64,000 bases of DNA from Trileptium ribeirensis (lineage: Eukaryota; Nematoda; Enoplea; Enoplida; Thoracostomopsidae). Positions 26,301 to 41,300 of this stretch are shown piece after piece. The notes below the pieces were generated by a model. The model searched no databases, was not told the DNA's origin, and worked only from the letters and a program-made list of their open reading frames with translations. How positions within the stretch are numbered: position 1 is the first letter of the stretch; each line of letters starts with the position of its first letter. The translations under genes were made by a program, and so were the position numbers. The stretch spans positions 16,529-80,528 of the forward strand of contig JASANE010016129.1 in NCBI GenBank assembly GCA_030248225.1. Reading direction: 5' to 3'.

Positions 26301-29300
26301 CATGAAACACACAAGGAGTAGCAAAAGCATCATAAAAAGAAGGTGCGTTCGTCTAATAATGCAAGGTCTGGATATTGGAAATTATTGCTTATTAGATCAT
26401 AGAATATATATTCCGCGAGCAATAATTACGTTTATTTTCGTATTTACTGCATGTATATCGCATTTTCGTCTATATTTTATAAGTACTAATATAATGTTGT
26501 ATATAATATAGATTATGTATTATGTTCATAGATATCTAGGATCCGTTAGATTAATTAGACAGATGGTCTCGGCAGGGGGTGCGGAGGGGCGGCAGAGTAG
26601 CCAAAGTGTAACCTCAAAAATGCTAAAATTTTGCGCTAACCCGAAGTGCGTTGCGGAGGGAGGTGCTGCGCGGCTTCGGTGGCTCGATCTTAACTTTTCG
26701 ACACCCTCTACGGAAATCTATTTATTATATATTTAATACTGGTATATTATATTTGATTTCATTGATTATATATTCAACATTTATATAATTTTTATTGTTC
26801 TATGAGTGTATTTTGTAAATTAATTCATGTAACGAGTTGATAATAGAGAGGCACTGGACTATTGAAATTACTATTATTTTTAGGAATCGCTAACTAAACT
26901 AATGCATATGTTGAATCAGACCCACCCACATTTCATACGTTGCATTATTCCAAATGAAATGAAGAAATCAGGTGAGCGTTTGGCTTCTTTCTGTTTGGAA
27001 AAATGTTCCGGAAAACATTCGACATATATTTCATACCACAATTTCTATTAATATTATGGCCCTTAGATAGTTTTGGGGCTGCGGATCGGTACTTGGGGCA
27101 TATTTTACATTTTCGGTCTATCACCAAGCTAAGATGTGTATAAGTGCGGAATAAACCATTCCCGAATCAATAAACGTATATTTAGCACTTTTACTTATCG
27201 AATTAATAGATGTATCGTTGCAATGGTCGATAAACCATAGTACGCCCCAAAAATCGAACTTGGATAGCATGATTAGGTGTAAACAACAGAGTTAACTGGA
27301 AAATGCTATTCGATACCATTATAATGAGACTAACCCAACTAACTAAACTTTTACAATCACAATACATGTATTGTTGCAATGTTCGACAAACGATAGTGGG
27401 CACGAAGAATTGAACCTGGATCATGTGATTGCATGTAAACCACAGAACTAACTAAAAAAGCTAATTTTAACATCACAATGCGAGCGAATAACGGCGCACG
27501 CAGAAACATACGTTATCTATATGATAAATTCATCGAAGCAGCACACATTACAGTGTACGCGGATCTTCATTTGATAACAGTGGGCATTAAACGTCTAAAT
27601 AGCTTAATGCATAATGATCGGTTGCAGCCATTGCCGCATTCAAAGTGGTTGATTAAAAGCTATTTCAATGTGTTATCCGCATTAGGCGATTATATTGGTA
27701 ATCCGTCAAGTATTGTTATCCGTTTACTACTTCTTACAACACTTCGTCCACTTTGTTTAAATTGTAGAAAACACCCATAAAATGGCAGCAATGTAGTCCC
27801 TTGAAAACGGTAAAGAAATACCTTCTGCAATGTTGTGTTCTGCCAACGGCCTGAAATTCATTATTTTTGTTACCTCGACAAGTATCCAGAAACAAAGTAT
27901 ATTTTTCCGGCAAGGAGACATGAGTTCGGAATACTTGGAAATTTGAAAAACAGGCTAATAGCATGTCTGTATTGGTGCAACCACTTTTGATACTTCTTAC
28001 TTGCAAGCACTGGAGGCATATCTGTATGGTGCTCAAGTGCCAAATACCACCCGATGATTAAGATCATGATAAGTTTTCGGTGTCGGTTATTTACTGAGGA
28101 TCGGTAAGATTGGCGGGGTTTAAGCGGCAGACAGGATAACGGTCACTCGCCACAGTAAATAAGAACAGCCACAACTTTCAGCGAAAGCAATCGTTAATTG
28201 AATTTGGTTTTGAAAAGATATAATTTATAATTTGTCTAGGCTTTACGCCCAATAACGCATACAATAAGAACATTACGTTTAATCACTAATCAGCGAGACC
28301 TAAGCATGGACTAGGTCATTATGGTCAATGTCCACAGACTAAGTCATGTCACAGAAAGGCGCTGTTCCTCTGGAACTGCCTTATTTCTCTCGGAATGCAT
28401 TTCCAATTTTATAATATTTATTTGTAAATATCTCGTTTTTTGCAAAACTCATTTAATATCGGGATCAGACACAAAGATATCTCAACGCGGGTTAAGCTTG
28501 TTAAAGTTAATATTTATTCTGTATATGCCACAACAACTATTGTTCGTTACATTGCTATTTTTAAAAGTGCTGTAACAATAACCCGCACACGCTATGCGAA
28601 TATCCAATCAATTTTACGCGCCGAGCTCCAAGAACGACTGGCTCAGCTTCAATATGTTCTGGGCTTAATTTTACATTTCATTTCCATTAACGTTTCCATT
28701 AATGAACACCAGTGCTCCACAAACATTTACCCTAACGGCACTACAAGCCGTTCAGTTTAGTGCCGCGTACTACCTGCGGGGCAATGAAGTTGGGTTGGGT
28801 TCTGCTGGTCGACCCGTCGTTTTCAATCTGCGTACGGGCTCAGATGACATGGATACTGGTAAAATCATGTTAGCAGAATCTCGTAAACGATGGGATATTA
28901 GTAACTATGAGGTACCAATGGCCGTACCGAACAAATTATGAACTAACGAGAGCATTAATATTAGAAACCACAATACAACAATTTATAACCGTTATTTCGT
29001 GCCTTGGCTTATATATAAATTAATTCTTTGTAGCACTGAAATTTTTGCCCTGGGTTTGTTTTAAAATATTTAACAACCAGTCCATATTATCTGTAGACCC
29101 TTAGCTACAATCCATTATTCTTATATATAAAATTATTTTTTCCACATTATTTGAATCATACTACAAAATTAAAGAAATAATCGCAATTCAGCAGTAAAAA
29201 AATATTGATATCAATTTTCCGGAAAACGTACGGAAGCACTGCTTGCTTGCCATTGCTGTAAAGTATATAACAACAAAATAAATTCTTCCAAGAACATATT

Positions 29301-32300
29301 TTTAAGAAAATATATGAACTATTGATTACCATAATTATTATAGATATTACCATAATAAACATACTAGTGTTCTATGAAGTTCTTTACACATAAAATTGAA
29401 GCAAAACACAGAACCATGACATGGAGTTAGTTTATCGAAGAATGAAAACGAGTAGGAGCAATAAAATAATTTGTAAAACGATGCCGTAATACACTCAGAT
29501 GGAATATATGGAGCACTATTCATACCACTGGGTCAATGGGTCAACTGTAAGCCGCTGATGAACTAAAATGAGCACCTTAAAAGATTTTTAACTCAAAAAT
29601 TTTAAGCTCACTTTTTTGCGATTTGTTAGTTTTGAACGTTCTTAGAATAACAATAAATGGTACACTCCGATGGAAAATATAGAGCATATATTCTAACCAC
29701 TGTGACGATATGGGTCAAGTTTAAGCCGTTGATTACCTAAAATGGGCATCGTAAATGATGTTTTCACTCAAAAAATTTTTAGCTCACTGAGACTTTTTGT
29801 GATTTGTTACTTTCGAATATTCTTAGGAAAACGATGCAATGCTGCACTTCGATCGAAAATATAGAGCATTAGTCGTACCACTGCGACGATATGGGTAAAC
29901 TTTAAGCTGTTGGAAAACCATAATAAGTATCTTAAATGATGTTTTCACTCAAAAATCTTAGCTCAATGGGACTATTTTGTAATTTGTTAGTTTTGATTGA
30001 TCTTACAAAAACAATGCAATGGTATACTCCAATGGAAATATAGAGCATTATTCTTCCTGCTCAAACGATACAGGTGAAGTTTAAGCCGTTGGATAGCTAA
30101 AATGAATACCCTAAATAATATGTTAATTAAAAAATTTAGCTTTGCTGAGACTTTTTTGTGATTTGTTTGTTCTGAATGTTCTTAGAAAAAATTTGCAGAA
30201 AGCTTAAATTTTTAATAAATGCTTGCTGATGCGTTACACCACTGGTTCAAAGCATTACTGATTTTGCGCACTGATCATTTGTAATTTAGGTATCATCGAT
30301 TCTGCATTAACGCTCAATCAGCTGACTTGTAACGGCGTTTTAGAAGGCATACGAATATGTCGCAAAGGCTTTCCAAATCGGCTTTTGTATGCTGATTTCA
30401 AGCAGCGGTACGTATGTTTGTGGGAATATGTCGTAGTATAGGGATTCTTTAAGTAACCTTGAATTCCTTAATTATATACAAGTTAATGTCTGTTTTCAGT
30501 CATTTCCAATATGTTTGGACGGTTCTCCATCATGTACGGATATAACTTTTATTTTTTGCGTAGAAACTGGGTGCTATAGTATATTAAATCTAGATGGGCG
30601 AAATTTAAATCGTGGCTTCATTAAGCAGCACCCCGCCCTTCCCCATAAACTTAAATTCTACTTAACAGCAGTGGACAGATGTTATTAATTGCTTAACGTT
30701 CGAATACCTTTGATTATTGTCATAAAATGAGTGCAACAGGGTTGCGTGTTTAAAATTCGTTCGTTACAAAAAGTCTAAAAAATTGCAACATTCTACGTTA
30801 CTAAATTTTTGCTCTGTAGCAGCACTCTATAATTTAATCTTTTTTATTCCGAATTTAAGTTTCTGACACAAAAAAATGATTTTTTTCTAAGTCCTCTTTT
30901 AATATTTATTTAAACACATACATATTTCAAATTTTACTTAGTATTGAAGATTTTTAAATCTTTAAGAGAACATATATTAAATTTTCTGTGCTATAGTTCA
31001 TATTCATTAAAAGTGTGAAAACTTCTTGGCCAAAATTTAACAGTGTTGTTTATATACCGTTTATATATAATGTCCTGAAGTATTGAGGTCTGTTGTGATT
31101 TCAGAATCGATCATATTCCGCATAGCCCCACCTGGAACTAGTTTTTTCATCAGTTAATTTTCTTACCAGTTATATTATTTGCATTTTATTTGTTTCAGAT
31201 ACGCGATTCTGGCAGCAGATCAGTCGAAACAAGGCGAAGTCAAAGATGCATCAATTGCAATGTTGAAGCGCATCGTAGATGAAGGAACACTGAAAGAAGA
31301 GGAATATCGTATCGGTGAAACAAAGGTTTATCATTTCACTTTTGTATTACTCCGATTATCATGAAAAATAGGACAGAACATTTTTCAATGACAGATTTTA
31401 TATTGTGTGCCTATGGATTTCTACTTATTACTACTAACAAAACTAAATAAGATAAGAGCATGTCATTTTCCAGCACTCTAATGTTAGCACGTATTTGATG
31501 ACATCAGCATTTTCAACCTAACTACCTCATTTCTAGGCACTCAACATAGCTCGAAACCCAATATTTTGTGACAGGTATGCACACGTTTTTAGGGGGATCT
31601 ATTGAACCTACCTCAGTTATCCAGCATCCCCTCAAAACGTTCGTGCTGCAACGTACCTCACACGAAATGTGAGTGTGCCGGAGTTACCCACCACCCAAAA
31701 ATATGCAGGGATAGACCCCAACAGAAATAAGGTAGATAGGGTTGAAATGCTCATTTTATCATTAAGTGTGGGTAATTGACATACTTTTCTCTTATACAGT
31801 CTATGCAATTATTAGTATATTGGTTTCTAAATTTAGTACGACACTTTTTGGCTATAAAAACTGTCCGAACGACGGAATTATAGTCAAAACGCGCTTAATA
31901 ATGTAAGTTGTGTTTCGTGTTTTTAGTAGTTTTTGTGGTTTACCCCGAAGCAGAAACCTACAATTTAAGTATAAATTTTCGAAAATTTTATGCTAAATCT
32001 ATTCTTTTCAACAATTCTGCTCTTACACTCTTACACGAGTTTATAGTAGTTTCTTTATATTTTGCTGATTACAACTGTAAATTTTAGGCCAAAAGGCAAT
32101 TATGGATGTCTGTTGTGAACATATATTATAGGTGTCCGTAGACGCTGTTGCGGCTTACACCTCCGAAGGGTTGGACCGCCCTCAAGCCATATTTGCTTAC
32201 CTGATACCTTTGGCGTGAGGGATATTTTAGCAATAATCAGAAAATTACAACATTTTCTGGAAAATAGAAGAAGATTATGAGGAATAGTAGGACAGCGGTA

Positions 32301-35300
32301 AGTTAATGGTTTTTACGCCCGCTTTTCAGTCCATTCACAGCGCAGTTCTCCCGACCTACGCCCAGACAATCTGAACTCTCATAGATTGGTGGAACCTTAG
32401 ACACCTAATTTTACATAGGTTCCGATACAGGGAAGCTGAGGGTTACCTCACTCAGGGACATAGCTCCTGAGCCATATTCCCCTGAGTCTCCGTGCCCCCT
32501 GAACCTTCGCCGAGACCACTTATCCACTAACCGCACGTGCAACGTGGCACCTGTATTATATGTTAAAAAATATGCACTTCAAACGCAGAATGTTTATGTT
32601 TCGGGAACTCTTCACTGGATTAAACATCTCGAGAAACTGCTAACAGTACCATCAAATATTACACAACTGACATTTGATAAGGGAATAATGTTCAACGCCC
32701 AAATTTGCTCTAAAAGTCAGCCAAAATTTATTGATGTCTGGAAACGATTTTAAACTCATGGTGGTGATGCGAAATAAGTTTGTTTATTATGTAACTCTAC
32801 GGAGGTTTTTGTTCGAACACGGCTTTAGTCTAGACATGCATACTATATTTAACGTCTACATTTATAAGATTCAGAAGCTCAGTCCTTAATAAAAAGCATC
32901 ACCTGTGTTTATTTTCGTGGTGTTGGGGCGAAACGAAAGGCTTTACTTTTCACTTTTCTTGAGTCTTTAAATGTTAAAATGAGATTTCTATACATTAATG
33001 ATTTTTTCAGTAAACATTATAGCATGGAAAATAAGATTTATATGATTTAACTCTATATGTAATAGTAACGGTATCTGTTAATCTATATGACTGATAAGTA
33101 TTGTGCATCATGTACACTTCTAGCTACGAAATTTTTAAGCATTGTATATGAAATTTTATTTAGTAGGAAATCAAAATTTGTCCGATTTTGTGTAATTTTG
33201 TTTCAAACGCCTCGAAAACATAATGCTAATTTCAGGCATTTTTCCGTGCTGGTGTGTTGGGTCGCTTGGAAGATGCCCGCGACGAAGCACTTTCACGGCT
33301 AATGATCGGCCTACAGGCACAAATCCGAAGCTATTTAGCGTTGCAAGAAGCCGCACAGCGCAAAACACAAATGTAAGGACTGTTGTTTGTAAATTTCAAA
33401 TATTATATTACAGTTAGAGACCTAGTGTGAGCCACTTTAAAATATACATGCATAGGAGCATGAAAAACGACAACCATCTGTGTTAAAATTACAAATACTA
33501 AATATGTGCATATTAGACTTGGGTCTAAGAATAAACAGGGTCAGTATGCGAAGATTATTTTTGGAAAAATACAAATGCTCTACATAAAAATATTATGTAA
33601 ATGCTAAAGCCACCACATTTCATATCATTTATTTCTTGTTGACATTGTGTTATAAAATCAAATCAGATATTATATATAGAAACGGCAAAATGTCAAGAAC
33701 TCCCATGAGTATAATTAGGCATTCATAATAAATAAATAAATTGAACGGATAACACAAGGCACAATCATTGACCTGAATGTTTGCTAATAGTTATGCCATT
33801 GTCATAGGTGTCCAAGGTCCGTGTGATTAGGGTATAGTTGGTTCCGGCGGGGGTAGACGCATGCGCTGTAAAGGGAGTGCGGCATCGGATAACCAATCAG
33901 TTTTCTCATTTTTCCAAATTTTTAGCCATATTTTTTTAACAAGATTCCTCGTAAATACTAAAATCTACCGAGGCGGGATTATTACTTATGGAGGGAGACC
34001 GAATATCTACACCGTTCATTGTATGGAAATCTATGAGCTGTGCATCTCTTTAATAATAATAGAAATTATCTTGATATTTTTTCGAAATTCGCAATTTATA
34101 CAAACGTAAGTGAACATCCTACAGGAATTTTAGGCTGAAATCTCACAGTTTCATGAAGTAGAGAGATACACGAACGAGTATTCTAAATGGCTAGACGTTT
34201 TGGGAATCATTGATTGTCAAAAAATTCAAACATTTTATTATTTAGTAAAACTTATATGTATATAAGATATATACAATTTGCGGAGACTATCGGTAGCCGT
34301 GTCCCAAAATATTTTGCATGAAATTTTTTGCAGATTGTTTTGAAACAAAGTTATGCCTTGGGAATGCTATTTTTGACAAATAGCCGAACCACATACTGAA
34401 AAAATTGAACCCATGACTTAATAATTTAAAAAAGTATTTATATATTTATTAAGATATAAAATTTATAATAATTAATAATTTATATATTATTAAGAAGCAT
34501 ACATATAAATTTTAAGAACGTTATGTAACAAAGAATAAATGAGAATTATATTTATCTGCAAGATGACGTTGGTTCAAAGTGTGCGAATATTCTATATGTT
34601 ATCCACTTTTGCAGAGTTGGCTACACTGTTGTTCAGAAAAATATTCGTACTTGGATGCAACTACGTAGTTGGAGCTGGTTTCAGTTGTACGGCAAAGTAA
34701 AACCGTTGCTCAAATGTGCCAAAATCGATGAAGAAATGGATAAACTTTTTGCGAGAATTAAAGTAAATTCAATTCAAAAGAATACAGTAAGATAGATACG
34801 ATTGAAGATGGAATAAGGATGCACCTAAATTTGTAAATATTTACCGTTAGGTTTACCCTAGATTATATTAACCATTAATTGGTTCTCTGCTGCATAACCT
34901 TTGAGCAAACTAAACATCTGCAGCACCAATCTGTATAATTTTTTCAGCGGCTGAACAAACTAGAAAAACGCATGGGCTACGATATAAAGGATGATCCCAC
35001 TCATTCTTCCAAAAGTGTAGGGTTTTATAACTGTTTTTCTGGCTCTAACAGCGAAATTCGAATAGCTAGCTTTTCGTGTTTCAGTTCTACCACATTGACC
35101 TCGTTTATTGCTGTTTATTCCTTTTTAACCATTTTAAACTATTAAGACTAGAATATTTGCAGAGTTTTAAAACCCTATGGGAAGACTAGCACCACAGTTC
35201 AAGTGACCCGCAAACAGTGCAGGATATGTTTGTTAAAACGATGCCGAGTGGTTTATCGCAGTGTCCTGTTCTACCAGACCAGACGCTACGTGTTCAACCT

Positions 35301-38300
35301 CTGCCGGTACCTGAATTTTTACATTTGCAGTCGGTTTTGTTCCAAGTTAATACATGATGCTCCTAACATTTAAAAGCATTATGGTACTAACTTAGCACAA
35401 AGAAAAAGTGAATGAAGTTTTTGCTGTTTCTTTTATTCTAGTTATGCGAATTGATAAACAATAAATCTATATGCTAAGGCCGAGAACATGTAGGTATACA
35501 AATATTAATAAGGACTACTATACAGCATGGATCACAATGTAACAGGAGTCCAGTTAAACATATGACTCAAAAATTATGGAAACGTAGCGGTCCTACGAAG
35601 CATCTAGTGACGTACACACATCTACAAACAGGAAAATTGCGCCTTATAACTAATAAAAAGCGAATAAAAAGTTATGTCGAGAGCGGGTTGAGCGCGTTAA
35701 TATGTTGAATTTTGGTTTCTGGTGAAAACATTATCTTTAGTAATAGTACGCAGTTAAATACCAACAGTTCGCAATTAATGAATTCTACAGTATATAATTA
35801 GCTGTCAACCTGCCAAAACATATTTAATGCAGCAGATTTTAGCATCATATCTCACCCAAATAATTTTAAGAACTATTTGGAAAATATGTGTAGAATCATG
35901 GAAAACTTGTTTATTGGTACCACAAGCCGAAACTCAATGATATTGAAGCATTCAAACGTATATAATCAAAATGCTACTTTTCTCGATGTAATTGCTGTAT
36001 TAATATAAAAAATAAAATAAAACGTAATTGTATTCGTTTATATTAAATTTTCTTGTCATATATAGACGGTAGTCACCTCGTGTATGACATGATTTTAACA
36101 TTAACACAAATCCTATTTGTTTTTTAATTCTATTAAAACGTTTTAATTGTTCCTCGAAATTTCACGAAAATAACCATAAGACCGGCGTAGCAACATATAG
36201 GATTGAAATTTCTGTTTTTGTTAAATTGATACTTCAGTGCCACCGACACGTTTACGTGTAAGCAGAATTAAGTTTATCATATTTAGCACTTTAAGTATCC
36301 CTGGCTATAGCACTATGAACAGCAAAAATCGCTATTATACTCAGACACCGTACTAAAAATGTGCAGAAAAATCCATGCATTTGCAAACACGGATTGCTGA
36401 TCCATAAGGGCAGATGGGGTGGGAGTTAGTGATTCATAAGTTAGGTAACTTCGGATCGAGATTCCTCGGTACACGTGTATTTGGATCAAAATCCCATGTT
36501 AAGATAAACATTTGTTTGTTGGTCTTACAATAATATTGTATCCTTGTCATTTCTATTCTATGTATAAATTATAAATTCGACCGCTTTGCTGTTATATTCC
36601 ACGTTATCTCATTTCCTATGCATACACATTCAAAGTAAATTTTTTATAGCAGGTAGGAAAATCGAAAAGCAATTTCACACCCCACTCCCCCTCCAAAAAA
36701 GAAATAAATTCAAGAAGAATCTGAGTCGATCACAGGTGATATTAGTCAGCTGATGTCAGCGATATATGCAGTTCATTCACCGCAAAACTGCACTAGCAAA
36801 CTTACCGTAAGGCTAAGCGAATTTTTAAGACAGGTTCCTGAATAATTTCAGCAACTACAGTGGTTCTGTCCAATTTACTTCGCGTTAGAGCCAAATACGC
36901 ATACCTTAGGATCAAAATGAAGCGTGTAATTAGCATAAATCTATCACAAGTTGTATGTAACACTTGGGAGATATCTATTCTAAAAATATTTATAAATGCT
37001 TCGGGCGTTGACATGTAGTTTTTAGTACCACATTTTTAAGTATATACTCAACATTTGTTTCAACCTTCAGGAACTTGAGGAAACACTTGGCAAAGAAGAA
37101 ACCTTGCGAAAAAGTCTTGAAGACCAAGCAACGAAGCTTCTTGCTGAAAAGAATGAAATTTACACGATGGTAAAGATAAAAATGGGATCAATTGTTGATT
37201 TTTTACTCCCTTCCGTATATCATTTTTAGATTGTTCATCGAGATTTCTGCGCGTTGTTTTATTCATATAGTTACATACATATTCTATATGCATATGATGA
37301 GCTAATTAAATTTTCTTTTCGTATGTTTTGTAAAAAAGCTTATGATCTGTTTTATTCGTAATACAGTTTGCGTGTTGCTTCTACACCGGTCAGAATCGTT
37401 CGCTGCACTAATCGTTGCTTACCTGCGGTAAATTGTGGGCATCTGCTCATAAATCTAGTATAGTTAGAGAACTTTTTCAAAAATATAGGCCTGTATATAC
37501 ACAGATAGTTCTGTACACTTAGGATATTCCACCAGCTCGCACTTACAACTAGATGCTCAGCATAAGATAAATGAACATTTCGACAATATTCTCGATTGTT
37601 TTTGGATTTCCAGAAAACTTCGTTCTACTTGTAGACAGATTAAACGAACGTTTATTTGAAAGCTTAAAAAGTATTTTAGTTTGAAAATTTTCGTCATTGC
37701 GTGTAACATTTTAGAACATATACCCATGTTTGTACAATTTCGGCAATTTCAATGATGCTAACGCTAATTTCTACAATCAGCCTGTAACATAGGTATAAAC
37801 GAAACTGCAATACCAGCTTATGCATGTGTCGTATAATTTCAAAAGTGTTGTTAGCTGGCACAGTTATTTCTGAAATATTTCATTTTTATTGAAATCCAAA
37901 TGTTTCTTAAATTATTGAACCATTGCAAATATGGATGGCAGAACAGTGTTTAGCTGCGTAGAAGAGAATAACATTGCTAAAGAAAATTACTAAATTCATT
38001 ACGTCATAACGTTGTAAATTGTGCTGATAGTGCGAAAACCGTAAATCATTTTATATTTTTTAATAGCGCCTAAAAGCCGTATTCTAGTGTTGGTGATGTG
38101 AAATGCATTTATACTATGCAAAGTGTTTGACGAAACGGTACGGCCAACATAACGAATTGTCATATATTAGGTCAAACTATTCGCCAGTTCATTATTTTAG
38201 CTGCAAAACGAAAAAGAAACTGTATCTGACTTTGAAAACAAACTAAACAAGCTGCAAATGCAGCACAACGATGCTCGAAAGGAGCTGGAGGTAAAATTGA

Positions 38301-41300
38301 ATATTTTCGCAAATAATAGTTTTGATATGATTTTAGTGCTGCATTCAGTGATTGGTATACATGGTTGTGCTTTTAAGCATGTTGGCTGTGAACAGTTCGG
38401 AGCCGTGCGGTGAAGTGGTAGCTCTCGATTCTTATGGCTTTAGCTAGATGTTACATCATTGAAACCGATCGAAAACAACTTGCAATCGATACTTGATGCT
38501 CAATTTTACTCCCGCTCGCTATGATAACGTCATCGAGAGATAGTAATTCTTTTATAATAACGTCCATTACAGGTGGAAATACAGTAAGTGCCTCAACGGC
38601 CAAACAGAATACGAGAAATAAACAACTAAACAGGTATTGCGACAGCTGTTTTCAGATCATCTTGTTTTGCGATTGGAATTTGAATTAACGTTGAAAGAAA
38701 TCCAATTTTGAAGACAGCGTACGGCTGTGAAAATTATTATTTTAATCAGCGAGATTTAGCCTTGGATACCGGACCATTTTTGTTGCTTACGTCGACGTGT
38801 TGCCATGAGGGATTGTTAGGGTAAGCGAGCGATCCCTTCTGAGTCAAATGTTTATAACACATCTTTGCCAATACGCAGCTTATCACCAAATATTCATCGA
38901 GGTCGTTCGAAACACGGTAGATCAGCTGTGAAAATATGATGTTGCACCGGGTGTGTTATGATATCGCACTTATCGTCTTGTTAGTATCGAGAAACATCGT
39001 CAGGTAAATGCTTACAAGTACTCAGTCGTTGTGCTACTTCGAAAGGAATAACCTCGCAGCCTTACCAATCAGTGATATGTTCCGTTCGACGTGAACCACA
39101 CGTCATAAAACATAATATCAAAATCATGAATGAAAGTGTTCCGCCTGCAATAAATAGAAAGTCCCAGAGGGATAGCTGGTGTGTCGTGGGTGGTTGTGTC
39201 CTCCTGAGATGGGGATCACGCGGTGGACACTGGGGTGGGGTGGGGGAGATCGTCCTCAGAAGAGATCACGCCGTGGTCATCGGGGAGGTCGTCAGGGTAG
39301 ATAAATGGCGTAAATGTTTTGGGACGCTAGATTTTTTTAATTTTTGGAAATTTACCCCGAATTTTGGTAATTTTCCTCACGATATTTGCCAATTCTCCTC
39401 TCAACTTTTGTTACTGTCCCATAAATTTTTGCTAATTTACCAACGATTTTTGCTTAGTTTTGCCAAAATGTTCATCGCGCCCTTGGCGCGAGTAGCCGGG
39501 GTGCACGGGGCGGGGGTGCGGTGCATTGCCACAGGGGTACCAGGCTACCTTTCGGAGGGGTTGGGAATCCGCCTGGCATGGAGGGGTGTTGTTCGCGCCT
39601 CATAGGTGGGGTGATCCTCGTCTCTCACCTATAACCTATAAGCATGTACGAATAGAATTGAATTATCTACAACAACCGATGCGGGGTACGATTCCACATT
39701 TAAATGCCTGGCTATAACGAAGTTGTCGATGTAGTGATGTCGCTGAAGAAATAATGTTATCCAACTTATGACGTTATTATTAACAAGATGTTGGTCCAAA
39801 GTATGGGGTATTGAAAAGGTTATGGTCTCATGAAGATCTTATTCGGTTTATATATTACTACAGGTAAGTTGGTTTATGCCACGTACATTGGAAAAGTTTT
39901 AACGCTTTATGTTTGGCCCCAGACGATAACATCTTAATCCGAACTGATTTTGGCCCGAATAAGGGTTTTTCAACCCGTGCTTACAAACAAAAGGAATACA
40001 GGCAAATAATTTTCCTAGTATGTGCCATTCTATGATGGCATTGAATGATAAAAAATTAAGAAATTCCGCCGATCGGTTCTCTAATTATAGGTATTGCGAT
40101 AAGCATTGCATTTTGTTACTGTATAATGCAGCTAGGTAACAGGATGATCTAACTTAAGATAAAATTATTCAGTAACAAATGAAAAACTACATTTTGCTAA
40201 ATTTCTGTTGTTTGGTAGCTGTTATCTGCGAGTAACGTCTGTCCTTGATGCCCATTTTCAAGACATATCCTGTATGCTATAATACCTACGTTAGTATTTA
40301 CCGTAAAGCTAAAAAAGGATTATTTTATTGCTGAGTTAATGTATGCATACACCTAGGGTAAACATCCAACGGTAATAAATATATATACTTTATCTATTAT
40401 TACAATGTAGGTTATATGTATTATAAGTTCACATAATAGCTATTACTTGGAATGTTTTATGTCAAAGCTAAAGCTCAATATTATTAACAAAATAAGGAAT
40501 TAGCAGTAGTAAACGTAAGAAAACACTTTAGGAATAGTGTTAAACGAATTTATTTGTCTTAAATTGCAATACCTAACATATAAATGGTTTGTATTATTGC
40601 GAAGACTTTAACTCACCTTCAAACTCCGAAGACCTAATACAAATTCTGGGTCATTTCGGGGCTTATAATTCTAGTGCAGTCGACGTTTTCCCATATATTG
40701 AGCTGTTATGTTCGCTTTTTGATTTATAAATTTGCCTTTTGTGGGTTATGACTGATTGCGGATCCGGTTTGTTAATCAAATCAGCCAACTTGGACCTCAA
40801 ATGGACTCAAGATGTATGGATTGCGATGTGTTAAGTAACATTTGAAACTATTAGTGGCATTTTCGCTAACTATACAGTTTTTGGGTGTACCCTTATTCAC
40901 TAAATTCAGCTCAGCTGTATGGCTTTTCTAAAAATCTGTTAGATTTACATTTTCAACCAGCAAGTAAAGCGAAATACTCAATATTTTACTAAGCCGACAA
41001 TGAAACATTTATCGATTGTTGAATGCTAAAATTTTTTCTGTGAGGGTTAAACATATGTTTGTACGCCGCCATGGAATACAATTTCCCTCATATCTTCCAA
41101 TAAAGATGTGATTGAACAGCGAAACTATCGCTAATATGAAACGTCGAATGTTATAATCCCTGAAACTAAATTTTTGCAGGATCTTAGCAGCCAACTCTCT
41201 TCGCAAGAAGAATCGAATGCAAGCGTCGCGAGGGCTAAGAAAAAAGTGGAACAAGATCTTGATGCGATGAAAAAAAGTGTTCAAGAGTTGGAAGTCCAAG

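Larger units (their letters stand above)
25616..26883. other. intron 12, GC-island copy and orphan frames
   Basis: Holds a GC-rich island at 26536-26710 and one copy of the TTTGTCGTGAGG dispersed repeat (26153-26212). Open frames 25963-26217 and 26284-26511 show no recognisable domain. Confidence 0.6.
26972..30289. other. intron 13, dispersed elements and unexplained open frames
   Basis: 3.3 kb. It contains a tRNA-like element dimer (27211-27565), reading frames at 27478-27780 and 28440-28941, an inverted pair TTATTTACTG/CAGTAAATAA (about 28087 and 28151) and a tandem array (29470-30195). Confidence 0.65.

Noticed and set aside
27367..27460. Possible tRNA gene on the minus strand
   Set aside because: A- and B-box-like words are present, but acceptor and anticodon stems do not pair; treated as a tRNA-derived repeat.
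34949..35017. Exon-like frame after TTTTTTCAG reading [16 protein letters not shown]
   Set aside because: It ends at a plausible GTAGGG, but exon 17 joins exon 18 without a gap against the family (ARIK to ELEE). The text is not heptad-like after the first few residues.
39072..39605. 177-codon open frame in intron 19, longest in the window
   Set aside because: It owes its length to the GC-rich island (few A/T stops); the translation is Gly/Arg/Val/Trp-rich low-complexity text.
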